A DNA stretch of 64,000 bases, from the NCBI RefSeq assembly GCF_051014445.1, contig NC_135141.1:24575422-24639421 (forward strand). The letters are read 5' to 3'. The DNA comes from Colletes latitarsis (taxonomy: Eukaryota; Arthropoda; Insecta; Hymenoptera; Colletidae). This document shows, in pieces, positions 47,946 through 59,540 of the stretch (position 1 is the stretch's first letter; each line of letters starts with the position of its first letter). The translations under genes and the position numbers were made by a program. Under the pieces are notes generated by a model. That model worked only from the letters and a program-made list of their open reading frames with translations. It was not told the DNA's origin and did not search any database.

Positions 47946-50454
47946 ACTGAAAATACGAACGCCTCGAATTTAAATTCACCTGGAACAGTTGTCGTCGATC
48001 GATTATGCGTCTATTTTTTCGCGACAGTTTCGTCGCTCGAGGCAGATAGCTCTGTGCGTCATTGTCAAAAATACAATAGATTTGTTGTAACCGCAAACGA
48101 GATGGATTCAGCCTGGTACCGCATCGTTCTGCCTCATTGGCCCTCGGAAAGTGGTGTGATTCGCGCCACGACGAGATGGGAATGCGATAAGTGGTAACAG
48201 CCGTTTAAGATCAGACGTCTCCTGGGCGACGTCACGGTTCGTCGGTCCACGGAACTTTCGAACCAGCGATACCACTTCGAACAAGGCTCGTTTCGCGTTG
48301 TTATTTTATTTTCGAAACGCAATCGCGCTCGCCCGTTTCGAAAATAATATTCGACGACGCGATCGACGCGTTCCCAAAATGTAACTCTTTGCGCCATCAA
48401 AATGATGAAATTAGCACCGTATAACAAACGCGCTTCGTTGATATTTTGTACATCCGTCCATGGCACGTATTAATAGTTCGAAACGCGATGTGGTAACGAT
48501 TAATATAAATAAAAAACACACAGGGTGCTCGAAGATGATACGAAGGATCAGAATGTTATAAAAGCGAATCTTGACCCGAGGATCGAACGTTACTCGATGA
48601 TTGGCTCTCAGGACGGTGACCAGTCATCGTTTTCGTTTTATTTTCCGTGACGAGAGATCCAGGGCCCGATGGTGAGCGCGAAAATGGCACGTGGATTATT
48701 TTCGGTGCATCGTCGCCGTCGTATTCTACGAAGATCTCGCCTCGACTCTCTTACGCACGACCCATTTTGGAAATAGATGTCAGCCTTTCTCGAAAGATGC
48801 TATTTCGCCTCCTTAACGGTCTCTCGAACCCGAAGTTTACCTTTGTTCGCGCCTCAGAGCTTCGATATTCTTTCGTACCGTGCGACAGTCGACTAAAATT
48901 ACCAAACGCTCTTCTGCCTTGCGTATCAACCCTTTCACGTTTCCAAAAAGTTCGTAGTAATTTCGGTTTCGCGGCGATTCGAAGTCGCCTTCGTCGAACT
49001 ACTGTTTACGTGGTCGTGTATCGACCGATCGACGAGTTTCCTACGAAACGCGTGTCCCCGAGATCTCCGTCCAAATTTCACAACCGCCAAGGCCGACGAG
49101 ATCTTCTCGTAGATCGCGGGACTCGCGGTGGACACTCTGTTTCGCGGTAAAATTAGACAAGGAGTTCCCTATAGTCGACCACCGAGAGTCGAAACGAGAT
49201 GCGGCAAAGCTCGAAGCCCGAAGCTTACACGTATTTTTAGAGGGTTGGCAGCAACGAACGCAACAGGCAAACAGCTGACCATTTTACCGAGCCGACGATA
49301 GGCTTTTCCGAGCGTCCAGTGATTCCCTCGCGAAATCAAACTCGAGCGACGAAATTTTTGTCGCGAACAAATACCGTCGACCGATCGTATGTTTTCCTTT
49401 CCGTTCGTCGAGCGACGCGACGCGTTATCTTCGTTCTGTTTGCTTTGCCTCGTACGCGGAAATTATTTTTTTCCTCTACAAATACGATCCGGAAAGAAAC
49501 GAACGCGCTACGAAACACCCTGTATAAAACAGAGGGGACGCTTTGCCCGAGCATTTTTAACGAATTTTCTTGGTTCGTGATTCATGGTCGATCCACCCCT
49601 CTCGTCATTCCCCCGTAACGCGGGTAACGAGGATCTACGGGGAAATTTTTCACCGATTTCTGGACAGCCCCTGCACACAAAACAGCTTGGAGAGCAGTTT
49701 TTCTCGGGACTTGAACCTTGTACGAGTCGACGTCCATAAAGATGCGGATTTGGTCGCGCTTAAGCGGTCCTCGTGGCTCCTCGCGTTATCCTGATCGTTC
49801 CTGTCGAGGCTGGACGCGCAAAGCCAGGCTCTCCGACAAAAAATCATTTGGAACGCTCAACGATGCTTATTTATCCGGTTAATCCGCGCCTTTATCGTCC
49901 AGTCGACGATCTTTTCTCCTAGTTCGTCGTCTTCGTTTTTCTTTCCGCTTGCTTTGTTCCGAACCAGACAGATCGATGGAGGATATTTAAAATCCCCTCC
50001 CTTTATCCTGTTTTTGGGGTTATGTAAATTCTTAATGGAAATTGTCTTTTTCTCCGGCTCTCCTTATTATACTAGCCGGAGATTTTGTTTGCATGCAAAT
50101 AGATAGGGGTCGTAACTCAAGCGTTGTGCGGCCTCTTTGTACGAACAGCGACTCCGGGTACTTTGCGACTCGCGTTACGGAAAGTAACACGTTACGTTTG
50201 CCTCGAGCAGGTTTCTGGATAGCTACCAACCATTTGGAAGGTTAATCTCTCGTGAGATACACCAGCGTTTCCCGTTACACTCCGTACGAATAAAAATATG
50301 CTGCTCCACGAGAGCAATATCGAAACATGTGGCTCTTCGTGGTCGAAACAGTCTTCGACTCCGTCGTGTATTTTTATGGTTGGGAATCAAATTTTATCGC
50401 TCGAGGGGTGGAAGTCGACTGAACGACATCGATTTCGTATTTAAATTGTTGTAC
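47946..50454. other. Non-coding, CpG-containing region
   Basis: Long frames here (for example 48647-49150) overlap open frames on the other strand and have arginine/serine-rich translations typical of CpG-rich non-coding DNA. A small 9-bp hairpin lies at 50051-50082 (TCTCCGGCT with AGCCGGAGA), next to an octamer ATGCAAAT at 50093-50100. Otherwise nothing was seen. Confidence 0.5.
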
Positions 50455-50514
50455 GAGTATTTATTAGACCATACATAGCAGCTTAACGAGCTCTGTATGG
50501 TCCAATAAATACTC
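50455..50514. ncRNA. Near-perfect 60-nt hairpin, candidate pre-miRNA
   Basis: 24-nt arms at 50455-50478 and 50491-50514 pair at 22 of 24 positions, with a 12-nt loop. Arm cores are GAGTATTTATT and GACCATACA on the left, TGTATGGTC and AATAAATACTC on the right. Two single mismatches inside a 24-bp stem resemble a microRNA precursor, but a very short MITE would look the same. I do not recognise either arm as a known insect microRNA. Confidence 0.4.
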
Positions 50515-50770
50515 ATCTAATCATAATAATATTCGACTGTTAATCTTGATGACGTGCAAAGCATTATGCACGAATTCCGTGTAATTCTCGCGATCTCACT
50601 TTCCTCCGAAACGCGGCTGTGCACCCAAAATGTTTAACAAAATTAACGCTTCGCGAGCGGTAGATATTAATTGTGAACACTGCTGCTAATTCTGTTACGA
50701 AGATGTTACGAACCCGGGGCGCGAGAAGACGAGAATCAGAAGTTTATTCTAGAGTTTGTTAGTTGCGAAC

Positions 50771-50895
50771 GAACCGGATGTCTAGTTATCACCGAGGAAA
50801 TTGGTCTTCGCGGGAGAACTGGTGGTTATCACCGGGAACCACTAAGGAGATTGGTTTTCGCGAATGGAACCGATGTCTGCTTATCACCAAGAGCT
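50771..50895. repeat. Degenerate short direct repeat
   Basis: GAACCGGATGTCT (50771) and GAACCGATGTCT (about 50867) are each followed by TTATCACC (50786, 50881). A further TTATCACC at 50826 and two copies of ATTGGTxTTCGCG (about 50800 and 50850) make a nested, decayed minisatellite. Confidence 0.5.
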
Positions 50896-51149
50896 ACCGC
50901 GGTTCTTAGTTTGGCCTCCCAACTTAAATATGCAATACACTTCGAGCGGTAAAAGTATATTACCTCGGTTTCATCTTGGATTGCGAATTCGAATGGCTAT
51001 TTAACTACCTTCCAACGAGAAACTCGATCCACAAATGTCCTCGATATCCATTATAATAGAACCATTGTGAATCATTATATCGTAGAATCCAACAATTAGA
51101 AAGATTCGAAGTATTTTTAAAACGAAAATATGTTTTTTTAATATTTTTT

Positions 51150-53530
51150 GTATATTTTCGGTAAGGAATTTTTTTCTCGAAACTGCTTAGGGTTTCGAGG
51201 GTATGTCTATTCACCAAAAATAATTGTAATTAACCCCTGCAACTGAAAATAATTTTTTCAGAACGATTTGAAATTTTTTAATTTCGTCGAAAAATTTGTC
51301 TACCTTCCTGAATTTTTTTTTTCGAAAATGGATAGGATTTCGAGGACATGTCTATTCACCAAAAATGATTGTAATCGACCCCCGCAACTGAAAATAATTT
51401 TTTTAGAACGATTTGAAAAATTTGTTTTTCGCCGAAAAATTTAGGCACCTACCCCCCTGTCGATTTTTCTTAAAAATTCCTTTTTCAATTTTAGTAATTT
51501 TGTTTGACGCCCTACAGAAAAGTTGTCTAATACTTTTTTGTAGGTACCCATGAGCACTACTTCAGAAAAAAGTTTCATTGAAATATATTCACTATTGTAA
51601 GAGTTATGGCTGTTTGAAAATTGGATCATTTTTATGGGGTTTTTCTAACTTTACGGGGTTGAGGAGCAACTTTTCGAATATTTTTATAATTTCTATATAT
51701 TCTACACTAAAATACGCGTCGTTTGCCTTTTTAAACATTAAAATCGTCCAATCCGTTCAGAAGTTATGACGTTTTAAAGATTCGCATGAAAATTCGGGCA
51801 CATATTTCTGGCCAGAAATTAGATTTTCGGTAATGAATTTTTTCCTCGAAACAGGGTAGGATTTCGAGGGTATGTGTAATGATAAAAAATGATTGTACTT
51901 GACCCCTGCAACCGAAAATAATTTTTTTAGAACGATTTGAAAAATTTGTTTTTCGCCGAAAAATTTAGGCACCTACCCCCTGTCGATTTTTCTTAAAAAT
52001 TCCTTTTTCAATTTTAGTAATTTTGTTTGACGCCCTACAGAAAAGTTGTCTAATACTTTTTTGTAGGTACCCATGAGCACTACTTCAGAAAAAAGTTTCA
52101 TTGAAATATATTCACTATTGTAAGAGTTATGGCTGTTTGAAAATTGGATCATTTTTATGGGGTTTTTCTAACTTTACGGGGTTGAGGAGCAACTTTTCGA
52201 ATATTTTTATAATTTCTATATATTCTACACTAAAATACGCGTCGTTTGCCTTTTTAAACATTAAAATCGTCCAATCCGTTCAGAAGTTATGACGTTTTAA
52301 AGATTCGCATGAAAATTCGGGCACATATTTCTGGCCAGAAATTAGATTTTCGGTAATGAATTTTTTCCTCGAAACAGGGTAGGATTTCGAGGGTATGTGT
52401 AATGATAAAAAATGATTGTACTTGACCCCTGCAACCGAAAATAATTTTTTTAGAACGATTTGAAAAATTTGTTTTTCGCCGAAAAATTTAGGCACCTACC
52501 CCCTGTCGATTTTTCTTAAAAATTCCTTTTTCATTTTTAGTAATTTTGTTTGACACCCTACAGAAAAGTTGTCTAATACTTTTTTGTAGGTACCCATGAA
52601 CACTACTTCAGAAAAAAGTTTCATTGAAATATATTCACAATTGTAGGAGTTATGGCAGTTTGAAAATTGGACCATTTTTATGGGGTTTTTCTCATTTTGC
52701 GGGGTCAAGGACCAACTTTTCGAATACTTTTACGATTTGTACATATTCTCCACCAAAATACGCGTAGTTTGCTTTTTTAAACATTAAAATCGTCCAATCC
52801 GTTCAGAAGTTATGACGTTTTAAAGATTCGCATGAAAATTCGGGCAGACATTCCTGGCCAGAAATTAGATTTTCGAAAAGGAATTTTTTTCTCGAAACTG
52901 GGTAGGATTTCGAGGGTATGTGTAATGACCAAAAATGATTGCAATTGACCCCCGGAACCGAAAATAATTTTTTCAGGATTAATTAAATATTTTTTTTTTT
53001 CTCCGAAAAATTTAGGCACCTACCCCTGTCGATTTTTCTTAAAAATTCCTTTTTCATTTTTAGTAATTTTGTTTGACGCCCTACAGAAAAGTTGTCTAAT
53101 ACTTTTTTGTAGGTACCCATGAGCACTACTTCAGAAAAAAGTTTCATTGAAATATATTCACAATTGTAGGAGTTACGGCAGTTTGAAAATTGGACCATTT
53201 TTATGGGGTTTTTCTCATTTTGCGGGGTCAAGGACCAACTTTTCGAATATTGTTACGATTTGTACATATTCTCCACCAAAATACGCGTAGTTTGCTTTTT
53301 TAAACATTAAAATCGTCCAATCCGTTCAGAAGTTATGACGTTTTAAAGATTCGCATGAAAATTCGGGCAGACATTTCTGGCCAGAAATTAGATTTTTGGT
53401 CAGGAATTTTTTTCTCGAAAACGCGTAGGATTTCGAGGGTATGTCTGTTCACCAAAAATAATTATAATTAACCCCCGCAGCCGAAAATAATTTTTTCAGA
53501 ACGATTTAAAATTTTTTTTTATTTAGGCAC
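51150..53530. repeat. ~523-bp tandem repeat array, about four units plus partial copies
   Basis: TTTAGGCACCTA recurs at about 51443, 51967, 52490, 53014 and 53524 (first A of AGGCACC), with steps of 524, 523, 524 and 510 bp. The units starting at 51443 and 51967 appear identical over the stretch I compared, including a 192-bp open frame. Later copies are diverged. The left edge holds two partial sub-copies of ~160-170 bp. Each good unit contains a 16-bp palindrome ATTTCTGGCCAGAAAT (51804, 52327, 53373; decayed near 52850). Open frames within it are repeat artefacts. Confidence 0.92.
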
Positions 53531-56500
53531 CTAGCCTCTGTTGATTTTTAATAAATTTGTTAGACGCTGCACGGAGGAGTTTTTTAATACGATCAAAATC
53601 TGCAGATATTAGAAACCCAGAACGAATCTAGCTATCAGTCAAAGGTGGCGTTTCCAGATTCTTAATAAGTTCAATTTCGATGAAATTCCTGCAATTTTCC
53701 AGACCCATCTCCGCGGTACCAACGTTCCCCATTAATCAAACCCTCTAATTGAATGCTCGCGACGTTCAGGATCGCCCTCAACGTAGTCGTAAATATGGTC
53801 GAGATTATTAAGAATCGGCTATTAATCATCTTCGGTTCAATTTTTCATCCCGGCGAACGTGAAACGTTCCCAGCACAATGCGTTTTCGCTTTTGCTTTCG
53901 CTTTTTCTATTTCGGTCTGTGAAATTTGTGGAAAAACTCCCAGAATATGCGCGTTCCTACCGGGAGACGTGCATTTTATTTATTTTTAAACGGAAACGCG
54001 TATCGTAGCGAACATGACCGATAGTTTGTTTTCCTTTGTTCTTAGAAACCGGACTCGGGGCAAATTTTGCTCGCGAATAACGAATAAAACTTTCAGATTC
54101 GGTCGTAAATTGTCCCGCGACTTCGCTCGCCTATATTTTTAGTTGCTCGTGTACGAAACCACGCGGGAATTTACATATTTTTTCCCGAGGCGCGTGCAAT
54201 ATTTCTCCACTAAATTTCGATGATCGATCGTCTTGGTAAACACATTAATATTAATATGTGTCGAAAAAAGAGTCTGGCGCGTAACTTTCCTTTTGTTAGA
54301 GCTCGTTATAGATCCCTGAGATCAATGCACGCGCGAAACGCGAGACGAGGGAAATCAGAAAACTATAAAAACTTTTTCCGGACACGACGTCCCACGCGAT
54401 CGATGCTGTATCGTACAAATGCGTCGGATAATGCATTGCTTATGCAAACGAGACTGCAGCGACTGATCCGCTCGATATTTCCGCGTGAAATGGAGATTTA
54501 ATGACATGTTCCTAATACAGGAGTAATTAATGAACGGTCTTTTTGCACGCCGCGATCAAGCAGTTAAGCTTTTTCAGCCGTTGCAATCCATTATCGTCGC
54601 GGATTAAACCGTACTATCAAACTAATCGGTATTGCGCTACGATTCCATCGTTTCGATTCCATCATCGTGTCCAATTTCCAATCACGGGAAAAGACTCAAT
54701 TACTGTCACCTGAACGATCACCACTGGCGATATTGCATTCTTTTTGCGGAAGGATGACGGAGTATCGGACCAGTTTCACCTCAATCTGAATTTCATTATT
54801 TCGCTTGCTTACATTCGTGGAAAATTTTTTATGAGTAACTTTGTTCATCTTAAAGGGATCATCCACTGATGCTCGATGGCGTAAATAGTAAATTACAACG
54901 TTCCACGGTTAATAACGAGCATGTACATGCACGACTCTTGGACTTGAATAACTAACTTTGCGATACTAGTCTGCTCCCCGATGTACGGGTGATAAAAAAA
55001 TCATACAGCCACCGAGCGTCCAACATTAATTGAACTCTGACGAGATTTTGTACCCGTTATGCATAGGACAATGAAGCGTGATAATAACGACAGATAAGGG
55101 AAGGATCGTCCATGATAAAATGGAACATGTACCTCGACCATTCCCTTAAATTTCCGCGACGAAACGATGTCGTTCGTTATCGAAACGCGTTGGCGTGGAT
55201 GGTCTTTGATAACGCGTAGTCTCATTAGGAGCTTTATTAAGTTACCAAAGGTTTTACGACCGATCTTTCCGTCGTGCTCGAGCATCAAAGTATTTTCCAC
55301 GAATTCAAGTGGAAATTTCGTCCAATAAAATTTGTTTAGTTTCGTTTCCTGAGAATGGATTTCAAGGAAACCGTTAATGAAAGAGTCGTTTGTCGAGATT
55401 ATTCGGTCGTGGAGCTAGATTGCCCCTCGCTGGGCGAAGTTTAATCGCTGAACGCGGCGTGCAAAAACGAACCCACGGATAAAGCGCAGTTAGACGGTGA
55501 TTCGAACAGGTTGTCTTAATTCGTTGCCGTTCGATATAAATGGGCGTCACACGAACCGGAGGGAGATTTTCTGCGCCGTTGAACGCAAAGGGTGCCTTGC
55601 CATCGTTGGTCCTTAATTACATCCAAGATTGCGGGTGGGGTTTCCATGCTCATTGAAATCACGCCGAATCAGCAATATCCGACTTTGCATTAGCAGTCGT
55701 AGTTATCGTTTCGCATCTAAACGTTTATCCGGCTGCGGCCAATAATTAATTCGCCGCGGGTGAAGTTAATTTCATCGCCCCCCTAGCATCGTCTATTTCG
55801 ATGTTCGAGCTTTACTTCGTTTCTCTCGAAGAGGTGTATTACAAATGGCGTACGATCATCCTCGATTTTATCGGGGTTGCTGAATATTTTTCGAGACTAG
55901 ACCGAAAGACACGTAGCTTCCACGAGTTTTGGCCGAGCGATAATTAAATCTGTCGTGCATATTAATTTCTTCGGTGTCTGGGGATCAGCTTTAATTAGTG
56001 GCCATTGTCCACGGTCGTCCGAAGGAACACTCGGACGCGTCCAGTTCGTTAACTTTCATTCTTTCGGACGTTTAATTTACCAGACGCAAACCTATCGACG
56101 CAGAAAACTCGACCGTGAATCGAGAATTTAGGACCGTTAAGCCGCACGGAGACTTACGCTACGACGCGTCGCGAACACTTGCGTCGATAATCGCGTCAAG
56201 AACGTAAAATAATGCGAGCCAAGTTTTACGAGCCGAGTTCCACGAGGAGAATTTCACATTGTCGAAAACGTTACAAGAAATTTGGGCATTTGTATTAATC
56301 TAATCCACCCACGTCCCCGAGAACCGGTCGAGTCGCCTGTATTTGTATACTTTCGATTTATTTTATATTTAAATATACGAATATGCCCGAGGCGAGATTT
56401 ATTCAGCCGTCGAATTATAAAAATAACAACAGGTATCGGTGTCCTCGAAATTCGAGACTTTTCGAGTTTCGAGTTCGTTTAAGCTTTTCCTCGCACCGAT

Positions 56501-59500
56501 AGACAAGATCCTATCTCACTTTCCACTATTATTAAATTTCATCGTTACGATTATTCGCCGCGTTCGTCTCTACGATAAAACTAATATTAGTTAACGTAGC
56601 AATAATTTGGACTATATTAGCCATGTGTGTAAACACTTTACGTTTGTATTTTGGGATCAGTCGAACAGCTGTACCGATTCCCCTTTCACGAAAGTTTTAT
56701 CTTTATTGTCTTTCACTGTAGAATATTTCGGTGATCATCGATCATCGATATAAATTTTCAATTCGTTTTGAACAAATGGTATTCGAAACATGCAGAAAAC
56801 GTTTCAAGCTTCGTTGATGGTATCGATATCGCTCGATATTTCATCTTGTTGTCAATAATGGAGATTAATCGACAAGTATTGTTCCCATCGTTAGTAGAAA
56901 CCACCGTTTAAAGAGGATCTTGCATGCACGAACACGCGTATTGGTAGAATAATGTTCTTCGTTTCCGCGACTCGTCGCTTCGATAATTCATCGCGATCGC
57001 GAGATAATGAATCGATGCTGCTCGTCTGAAATGTTGCGTCCGTTTTGCGAAATAGAGCCTTGCGGGCATTGTTTCGATTTGCGTTTACGAGAATCCTCGC
57101 AAACTCGCATCGAATTAACGGTTCGAAATGGTCGCGAACATGGCGAGTCGAAACTTATCTTGGATCGTAAAACCAGATGGAATACTAAATAATTTTACGA
57201 TAAAACACTATTTCAAAATGACCAAGTCATTTTTTGTTTCGTATCAATTAAGTAAATTCATCGAATCTACTGGTATTTCGTCGCGTCGAAGTCTCCTCTT
57301 TTCGCTCTTTCGTATAAAAAATCTAGAATTATTTTCCGCCCTCGTTCCGAAATTACACGGTGGATTAGTTTTAGAGGCTGATTAACGGGACTCGAGATCA
57401 CCGTTTTCACGTTAATTAAAATAATTTTAACGTCAGTGCGCGAGAAGATATGTTTTTCTATTTACTATACATCGAATCGACGCGTTCGAACGATGACGTC
57501 AAGAGGGCCGCTCGTCGATGCGAACAATCAGCAATATTACTTGCAAATCCTCTGTTCCAGTTTCGTTTTCGGTTCTCAAAAATCGAACGGTTTAAACGTA
57601 AAATAAAGGAACAAAGAACGGGGGTTTTTTTTTACCTGCTCACCTGTGCGTTTTGCGACGCGTCAGCCCGCATTTCCAGCACCGTGTGTCCGCATATCGC
57701 GAAACCATGACATAATTACTCGATTCGCACGGTGACTAACAATCACCACCAACGCGATCGAGCAACGGGATCGTCCTGCGAACGCGCGCCAAACGAGGCC
57801 GAAATAGTCTCGTCTCTTTCGATTTTTGCTACACGTTCGAGTTCCTCCTGGCTTCTGACATTTCGATACGAGTTTTCAAACCGACGATTCAGCCTTTCGC
57901 GTCGTTGTTCCCGTGAATTGCAACCGATACCGAAAATGGCCGCCTCGGATTCGTTCGATCGCGACAAACGAACTTCTTCGAGTCCTTTGTGCCGAGTTTC
58001 GCGCACTGATTTCTGCAAACTTCTCGGAAACTACGTGTTCCGCGACGCGTTTCCTTTAAGGAGAAGCTGGTTTCTCCCGCGACCGAAACCGGCTAACAAT
58101 TTCAATCGAATCTTCTGACTCACGGCTCAAAGATTCCGATTACAACACCAACACGAATTCTTCCGTTCGTATCATCGCGACGCTTTCGGATGCGTCGATT
58201 TCCTCTTCGTTCCCACGTATAATTGCGGTTTCCTCGAGGCTGGGATTTCCCGCAGGAGGCCGTCAAAAGATACAGGGGTCCTGGAATGGTTCTGCCCCTC
58301 GATTTCCGGCTTCTTTTCGACGAAGGGTTCGCCCACGTTGCCGTGGATTAACCTCTCCGGGGAGAAGCTCTGTGGGGACCGGAACAGGAACAGGAGAATC
58401 GCCCTTTTCTGGACTTCTGACGCGGTCCTCCTATCGAAGATCGCGATAATCGAGTTCTGATTGTCCAGTTCTCGTTGTTCGCGTCGTCGCGCCTCGATCT
58501 CTGCTCCGCACTTCCGCTGCGGTCTTTCGTTCAGTTTCTCGAACGTCCCTCGAATTCCTTCGCGTTCTTCTTTGGAACTTGGGCGTCGTAAGCTCACTTC
58601 GTCCGATATTTACGAAAAGCTTTCATCGTTTCGCGAAGAATTTCCGATTTTCCGAGACGCGACAACCGTTTAAATTGGAACGCAATTTCGTTTCGCGGGC
58701 GATGCTAATTCCGTGCGATTTAAATTTCATTTTCCGCCTCGCCCCGGGACCAAGTTGGACCGATCGTTTCTCTACGAAACAATTATGCTTCTTTTTAAAA
58801 AAATGTCTGTTTTCTTCCGAGTTGATTGCAATTAGCAGCCGAGGAATTCTGACGGAGGATTCTTGGAAAAATCGAAGAACCGTCGGTGCTAGTAATTAAT
58901 TTCTATTGTAAGGGAATCTCTGACCGAGAAATCATTCAGAATCGTTTCGGGTCAATAGTTCGTTAAGAGATTCAGACTTTGATTCGATCCTTGGGGGAAA
59001 ACGATCGTCTTTTGGAAACGCGACTAAGGGGGTAGAAGATTTAGCAGCGCACCTTTATCTCCTTCGAGCAGTCTTCCTCGATATCCCACGCGTTTTCGTC
59101 GCACTGGCCGCGAAAATACTTCGAAACGCGAAACTCACTCCGTAACTTCAACGACGGTTCGATCCTCGATCATGCCTCGCACTTCCTGTCGTTTTACCAA
59201 CACCCGGAGAACGTTTCCGTCCCCCCGTGTCGAACGTATATCACTCGGTCCGTAACGATCAGAATTTGTTTTCATTTGTTTTGACCGCGTGCGAACCGTT
59301 TTCACTTTCGGTTCGATCGGTGTCAGCGGTTCGATCCTTCCGGATCTTTTTCCCAGGGAAAAGCGTAAAGTCGAAGCGCGTCGTCGGAGCGCTTGCAGCG
59401 CACTGGCTGCCACAAAGAAGAGAATCATCCGAGTACAAGAGCGTTCGCGGAGGAGCGCCGAGTGACCCTGGCAGTGGATGCCGCCTGCGCGGTTCGTGCT

Positions 59501-59518
59501 CTCTCACTCTGGTCCCCC
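53531..59518. other. Non-coding region, no supported gene
   Basis: About 6 kb of CpG-containing DNA with only scattered, overlapping, arginine/serine-rich frames on both strands (notably 57.7-58.6 kb). No splice-consistent coding exon or RNA gene was recognised. It could be intergenic or part of long introns. Confidence 0.5.
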
Positions 59519-59540
59519 CTCTCTCTCTCTCTCTCTCTCT
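59519..59540. repeat. (CT)11 microsatellite
   Basis: Eleven uninterrupted CT units, preceded by TCTCTCACTCTGGTCCCCC and inside a CpG-rich, pyrimidine-rich stretch (about 59.2-60.0 kb). CT/GA repeats are potential GAGA-factor sites, so a promoter is possible here. Confidence 0.9.

Noticed and set aside
48647..49150. 167-codon plus-strand frame
   Set aside because: Arg/Ser-rich translation in CpG-containing DNA with an overlapping frame on the opposite strand; no domain or splice support.
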